A DNA stretch of 64,000 bases from Conus ventricosus (lineage: Eukaryota; Mollusca; Gastropoda; Neogastropoda; Conidae): assembly GCA_018398815.1 (NCBI GenBank), contig CM031611.1, positions 40,307,411-40,371,410 of the forward strand, read 5' to 3'. Under the pieces are notes generated by a model. It saw only the letters and a list, made by a program, of their open reading frames with translations, had not been told where the DNA came from and ran no database searches. The position numbers were made by a program, and so were the translations under genes. Of this stretch, positions 58,751 through 64,000 are shown piece by piece. How positions within the stretch are numbered: position 1 is the stretch's first letter; each line of letters begins with the position of its first letter.

Positions 58751-60540
58751 GGGCAAGACAGGTTGTGAAGACACACCACAGCCCAGCACTGCAGCAACAG
58801 GTCTACACAGTAGGATCAGTTACAAGCCACATGAGAGAGATCAACTATCCTCTTTGACTTTAGTTAAGTCCCGTTATTCCAAGTGGACTCAATTCAACTC
58901 ATCTCATTCAGAATTTTCCCTCACTTATTGATGAAAGAGCGAGAACCAAACATCAGCCTGTAGGACAGACCAGTCCATTGTGACTAACTTCAACTACTTT
59001 CCCAGGTGTAAGCAAGTGAAGTTCATGTGTTAAAACGCAAAAAAAAAAAAAAAAAAAAAAAAAGAAAAATTGACATGTCTATTGTAAATTACTACTTACC
59101 CGTGTATAAGCAAGTAAAGTTGACGTGTGAAAGTGCACTTAACTTGTATCAGTCTTTGTTGTTCATTCAGTGTTGAACATTTGAACTTCTAATTCTGTCT
59201 CTAGGTGCTACAAGTACTTTTAAGGAAACTTATCTCTGAGCCACTAATGAGTATTTTAACAGTCCCAGGAAAATAAAAAATTTCTTTTGATGACTAGTAC
59301 CAGAAAGTTGCTCCTTTCACCACTAGGTAGAGGGTGGAGGTAAAATTGTAACATAATTCTCAAAGAAACAATATTTCAAGTCCTTCCCTAAAAGACACAC
59401 CAACCCACCAACAACTCTCATCACAGACTTACAAACACAAATGCACTACATGCGAGCGAGTATACGCAGACTTGCACACCAATTCTTTCATGGATCCACA
59501 CAATGTTCAAGAACATGCCTGAACATGTCCCTAACATGTTTTGCATTATTGCACGAGACTTTGACGTCAGCACACAATCTGTGTCCAGCTCTTTCATCTC
59601 CCACATCTGATAGAGAGTGGAGTGGAGTCCTATCAATGCATCAGCTGAACCTCTCTGTACCATGTCAGTGATCCTGCACCAACCACATGTACAGTACCTC
59701 AACCTCTCCCTGTCACACCAGCACCTAACTCTGATCTGTTCGCTTGTTCTGATTCTGGATGAGCAATGGGTAAGGCTGATGTGTGCAGCTAGGGCTTCTA
59801 TAGAATCTTTTTTTGTTTTGTTCCATAACTCCTCCAGCTGATCTATACTTCCTTTCACTTTTTTTTCTTTGTAGTTGCTGAGCTGAATCTGTAAGTGCTG
59901 AAATAAAGAGTCCAGGCTGGGCTTAACAATGGTTTTATTTGGGGATGGACCCATGAGTGTGCTCCTTTTCTGAGGGAACTGCATGCTGGGGTTAGAGTAC
60001 TGCTATTCAGAAAATAGGCAAACACTCAGACACACATACGAACACACAGAATTTGTCTTATTGCTCTCTCATATTTTTCACTTTGTAAACTTTTATAAGT
60101 CTGACAAGTCTGAAAGACCGATGACGCAAACATATTTTTCTGAGCCATTCAGTTTTGCTTCTGTTTGTTTTTTGTTGTTTGTTTTCAGAATCAGCCTCTT
60201 AAATCTTCAAGGAAAATAACAATAACATGATATTTATAAATAGTGCTTTATCCTTACAACTACTATAAATAATAACAATAATAATGATAATAATAATAAC
60301 AATAATGATAATAAATCAATACACTATCTTCTTTCAAAGGCAGTGAGTTGTGTAAGAAAAAAAAATAACTGTCCTTCACAGATAATTGTAAAATATTCTC
60401 ACCAACTATCAGCTTCACTTAAGAATCTTTTCAACCGGTTGTCAGAGTAGCAGTAGAAAGAGGTTTGAAACAGTAATATACAGGTTACTGTTCCAAGAAG
60501 TGCTGTGAAGTATTGTACGTCCTTGTGAGCATGGCTGATA
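58751..60540. other. Mostly non-coding interval
   Basis: Contains poly-A at 59038-59063 and (TAATAA)-rich sequence at 60265-60315; see also the hypothetical frame at 59421-59984. Confidence 0.5.
59421..59984 (-). CDS. Hypothetical 187-codon open frame
   Basis: On the minus strand an ATG at 59984 opens 187 codons, unusually long for a stretch without tandem repeats. The N-terminal half (MQFPQKRSTLMGPS, later KEKKVKGSIDQLEELWNKTK) is helical-looking and compositionally protein-like. The C-terminal third (CVYSLACSAFVFVSL) looks like read-through. A possible acceptor TCTAACCCCAG precedes the ATG by two bases. I do not recognise the protein. It could be an upstream exon or another gene, or chance. 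Confidence 0.25.
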   Translation of the reverse strand: MQFPQKRSTLMGPSPNKTIVKPSLDSLFQHLQIQLSNYKEKKVKGSIDQLEELWNKTKKDSIEALAAHISLTHCSSRIRTSEQIRVRCWCDRERLRYCTCGWCRITDMVQRGSADALIGLHSTLYQMWEMKELDTDCVLTSKSRAIMQNMLGTCSGMFLNIVWIHERIGVQVCVYSLACSAFVFVSL

Positions 60541-60588
60541 AGTGAAATAAAGCCTCAGAGATAGCACTGATGATGGTCTGCTGCAGCA

Positions 60589-60663
<75 letters not shown>

Positions 60664-60726
60664 TGTGAGAGAGAGAGTGAGAGAAGAGAGAGAGGCACAG
60701 AGATAGCACTGATGATGGTCTGCTGC

Positions 60727-60805
<79 letters not shown>
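60541..60805. repeat. Duplicated unit with two long (GA)n tracts
   Basis: AGATAGCACTGATGATGGTC followed by TGCTGCA and a GA tract occurs at 60558 and again at 60700. The two tracts are ~65 and ~75 bp. Confidence 0.9.
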
Positions 60806-60806
<1 letters not shown>

Positions 60807-63363
60807 CAGCATCTACTGGCAGAGACCTATGTGCAGGAAACCAGGTGTTCTCCTCTAGTCACCCTCTGCACTCAGACACAACAGAAAAGAACGGCCTGGT
60901 GAAGAATGCAGTCCTCCCTGGAAACACTCTCCCGTCCTACGGTCTGCTTGCTTCAACACATCCTGCAGGTTAGTCCACAACACCCTCTGTATCTCTCTCT
61001 GTGAATCAAACATACATCCATTTTTGTCTCTAGAGAAGAGTGCACATGGGTATAGGTACAATGAAAACACATGAGGTGGCGAGATGGTTGCGGAGGGGAG
61101 GGTGGAAAAGTGCTCATGTATGTACACAATAATGTACAGACTTCGGACCTGACATAGAACACAGACTATCATTTTCACCCCAAAGAGAAAGCTGATCACT
61201 ATGTCAGTGTTGTAGTTCTGTTTTTCATAACATGAAAAAATTATAGGCTTTCCAAACTTCATACTCCTAAAAGATATGGAGAGAATGGTTGGGATATGCA
61301 CTTGGAGTGGGGTAAAGAGATTGGGGATGTGAACATGGGTCGGATGTGGATTTCAAACCAAAATTGGGGGAAGAAGGGTGGATATGGGTCATACAGAATG
61401 ATTCTAACTTGGGGAAAATATAGAATAATTTACTGTGCCAAACATGTCTGCAAAGGGGTCTTATCCCACATCATCTCATTTTTCTTACATAGACATTGTA
61501 ATAATATATACAAAAAGTATTGGCTAGGGGGCACACTAGCAGAATGATCTACATTTTATAACTTTCTTTTTATCCATTTTATAATATTAAAAAAAAAAAC
61601 AAATAGGGGCATTTTAATCAAAAGTGCAATATTTATCCATGACATAATTCAGCATGCTGCAGCTTCCCTTCCATGGGAGAATGAAGTAGAACAAAGAACA
61701 TCACTACCAGTCCTCATCAGCCTTTTAGCTTCTTCCCTGACCTCAGTGAAGTGATGACACCAGTTCGTGGTCTTTCACTAAAAACAAATCATGTCCTAAG
61801 CAACTTAATCTAACGAAGGCATCCATATCCTTCCAATTATTATCATTCTCTCTCTCTCTTTTCTTTCAAATTTTGAATGGGTATAAACAGTATTGTAACT
61901 GAACATCAGTGATGGATTTCTCTTTACTAAACAATAACTTGAAACTACTTTGTATTCTTTTTATTTATGAGGATTAAGTTTGGAAAAACTGAACCAATAA
62001 ACACAAACAACAACAAAAAACAAGATGCAAAGCATATAAACATACTCCCAGTTTATCTTGAATATGCGTGTACATGTCAAGAGCATGTTTACTATGAAAA
62101 TACCTGGGCAGCCTCTATCCTTCCCCCCCCCCCCCCCCCCCCCCTCAATTTTTGTAAAAGTTGAAAATCACTTTAAACTGACGCAATATCATACAAATCC
62201 GGGCATCAAGTGGTTTATCATCCACATTAAGGTCCAACCACCACCACCAGCATTTGTTTGTACAGCTTTTGTCATTCCCTTAATTTCGTCAGCCCCCTAC
62301 CAACACACAACATCAGGACCTAATATTATTTTGCTTCCTACCAGTGAATACTTTGTGCAGTCAGTTTCACCTGCAAGGAAATAAAAAAAACCCAATAAAA
62401 CGCCATCAGCATTCTGCTGATTTCACGACACTTCTGCTCTTCTTCCTTGATTTTATTTTTGCTAATTTTTTTTCCCTTCTCCACAGATTCGCATTTTACC
62501 TTTTTGCAGAAATCTGTGGATATGTGGAGAACTAGAAGCTCCCTGTACACAGTAGTAGGTTGCAATAACAAAATGAGAAATCTTTTGCACGGAAGTGCTT
62601 CACATCATCTGTTATGACTGCCTGTAGTAAGTTTTAAGCGAATCGGCATCAACCTTATTCAGTAACGAACAGCGTTACAAATCATTTCAACATGATTCTT
62701 AAGGACAGAAAGCCCTCTCTCTTTTCCACCCCTCTCTCCTGTTTTTGCTCTTGAGATACTTAGTTTCGATACCATTTTCATATTTGGATTTGTGGTTTTG
62801 ATAGAGTTGAGCAGTAATAGCCTTCGCCCCCCCCCCCTTCCCCTGCCTAACTCTTGCAATAATTTGAATGAAACTGGCCTACCATTTTCATAACTGACCC
62901 TTCATTATCATCAGCAAAAGCTCCAATGATCCCAGATGCCTTTATTATCAAACAATTTCAAGCTCTGCCTTAATTTTTCCATCTGCCTAGGTGTCTCAAA
63001 ATTTGTAAGCAAAAAAGTGTGACTATGGATGCAGATGAAACCTTATGTCTCCACTCATTCAGCACTATGCCCCAACACTGTACAGGCACCAACAAATGCC
63101 ACTCTCAGCTTGTGTCCAACCAGCTTTTAGGCAAAGTAGACTGTTTACTCAAACTGCTTTATTTGCTTATGTATACATGAAGGAAAAGCAGGTTATTTAC
63201 CGTAATTTCGTTCCTCTTGGCCCTCTACATAGTCCTGAGTAATTCAAATCATTAAAGTATTTCTTAAAGCTCAGCTTCAAAAGTGAGTTATGCAAAGAAT
63301 CAAATAATGTTTCAGTTTGTCACAGTACCAAAAGTCTGAAAGTCCAATAAATTGTATGAACTT
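60806..63363. other. Non-coding interval
   Basis: No supported gene. Poly-C at 62127-62144 and 62828-62837. Short frames only. Confidence 0.55.
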
Positions 63364-63372
63364 TATATATAT

Positions 63373-63426
<54 letters not shown>
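63364..63426. repeat. (AT)n microsatellite
   Basis: TA repeats with one ATAATATA phase slip. They border the 3' end of the Penelope-like element. Confidence 0.95.
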
Positions 63427-63430
<4 letters not shown>

Positions 63431-63517
63431 CAGAGTTAAAAAGCCACTCAGGACGTAAAAAGTGCTCAACCATGTAGGGAGCGACATACCAGTTTAAAAT
63501 ACAATTTTAAAATGAAG

Positions 63518-63572
63518 AGGTTAAAACCTACAAGCTTGTTTCAAGCTAAAAGCGCTCTCCTCAGGGTATACA
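63518..63572 (-). ncRNA. Hammerhead ribozyme motif (type I-like, minimal, Penelope-associated)
   Basis: On the minus strand CTGAGGA (C3 to A9) is followed by stem II GAGC/GCTT with a 7-nt loop. GAAA (G12-A15.1) comes next, then a fully palindromic short stem III ACAAG/CTTGT ending in U16.1, and A at the cleavage position 17 (63529). All core nucleotides of the hammerhead consensus CUGANGA...GAAA...UH are present. Stem I is weak: three pairs ACC/GGT, then a mismatch. The palindromic stem III fits the dimeric activity described for such minimal motifs. Activity is not shown. Confidence 0.6.
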
Positions 63573-63597
63573 ATACAATTTGGGCACGCCACCGGTG

Positions 63598-64000
63598 TTA
63601 TATATTGTGGTGTGTGGGCGTGTGAGTTCTGTGCGTGTGGCACGTGGCCTGCCGGTTTTTCTTTTTTGGGGCGCGTTCAGGGGGACGTGCCACGGAATGG
63701 TGCATTGACAAAGATTTCCATTTATGCCTGCAATTGTTTATCATTTCTACTTTAGAGTTCAGGGATGCTAGGTGGGGTTTACATAATATCAGCCACTTTT
63801 CTGTAGTACATAAGTTGCATTTTTTTAGAAATGTTGTTGTATGGTGGTGCTCTTTTTATAATTTTCCATAATATGTTGTAATCTATTTCTTATTTTTCAG
63901 CTTCCAAATATATTTACTTAATTCTGTTTGGTTTTTATATTTTTCATTTTTGAAAGACTGTTTATGGTTTGCATATCTGGTTTTAAAGTGGTTAGCCGTG
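63598..64000 (-). pseudogene. Penelope GIY-YIG endonuclease, C-terminal fragment
   Basis: The minus-strand frame contains [12 protein letters not shown] (conserved Arg and His of the endonuclease) and [11 protein letters not shown] (conserved Glu), later CNLCTTEKWLI and NNCRHKW, ending at TAA 63600-63598. Between the second and third block the frame has TAG and TAA stops. One frame over, the expected WKIIKRAPPY block is read. A missing base near 63876 and an extra A in the A-run near 63820 are a compensating pair. Either an inactive copy or homopolymer errors. Open on the right edge. Confidence 0.75.

Larger units (their letters stand above)
63430..64000 (-). mobile_element. Penelope-like element, 3' end (continues beyond window)
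   Basis: The minus strand reads, 5' to 3', the C-terminal part of a GIY-YIG endonuclease (64000-63598), then a hammerhead-ribozyme motif (63572-63518), then AT-rich sequence to the AT microsatellite. Endonuclease followed by a terminal repeat with a hammerhead motif is the organisation known for Penelope-like retroelements. The reverse transcriptase would lie to the right of the window. Confidence 0.75.

Overview
The window looks like animal (metazoan) nuclear DNA, most likely from a lophotrochozoan and plausibly a gastropod mollusc. The genes are intron-rich and widely spaced, with many minisatellites and microsatellites, several kinds of DNA transposon, a CR1/Jockey-type LINE, a Penelope-like element, a tRNA-derived SINE and a very short SINE-like repeat. 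No rRNA, genuine tRNA gene, operon or CRISPR array is visible. The species call is an inference from repeat style only.

One host gene is well supported. It is a C2H2 zinc-finger transcription-factor gene on the minus strand, with five coding exons between 52263 and 32598. Splice sites and reading phases join without conflict into 622 codons: five N-terminal fingers, a Pro/Ser-rich middle with a SUMO-type site, and a C-terminal finger pair with the spacing of the Ikaros/Hunchback dimerisation fingers. Two of its introns contain tandem duplications of the gene's own 3' splice sites. Exon 3's acceptor is triplicated, and exon 4's acceptor is the terminal copy of a 69-bp minisatellite of about 25 units.

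Layout: 1-2790 is a hAT-like transposase remnant (minus strand) split by a second 1.0-kb TIR element. 2990-4150 is homopolymer-rich, suspicious sequence. 4800-8240 holds a SINE, minisatellites and a dispersed repeat. 8240-14220 is non-coding. 14.2-16.2 kb is a 33-bp minisatellite. 18.06-19.08 kb is a TIR element with a BED-finger exon. 19.16-23.68 kb is a four-layer nest: a 20-bp minisatellite, split by a BED-finger transposon, split by a second TIR element, split by a 5'-truncated LINE. 23.7-32.6 kb is non-coding. 32.6-52.3 kb is the zinc-finger gene with minisatellite-filled introns. 54.8-55.9 kb is a TIR element of a different type that keeps one exon. 63.4-64.0 kb is the 3' end of a Penelope-like element with a GIY-YIG endonuclease remnant and a hammerhead-ribozyme motif.

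Four different TIR elements here begin with CAG and have perfect 5-bp (one possibly 6-bp) target duplications at both ends. Six copies of a ~57-bp repeat with a (TTATC)n tail occur, four of them with clear target-site duplications. The strongest candidates for novelty are the splice-site-derived minisatellite, the mini-SINE, the nested 5-bp-TSD transposons and the hammerhead motif.
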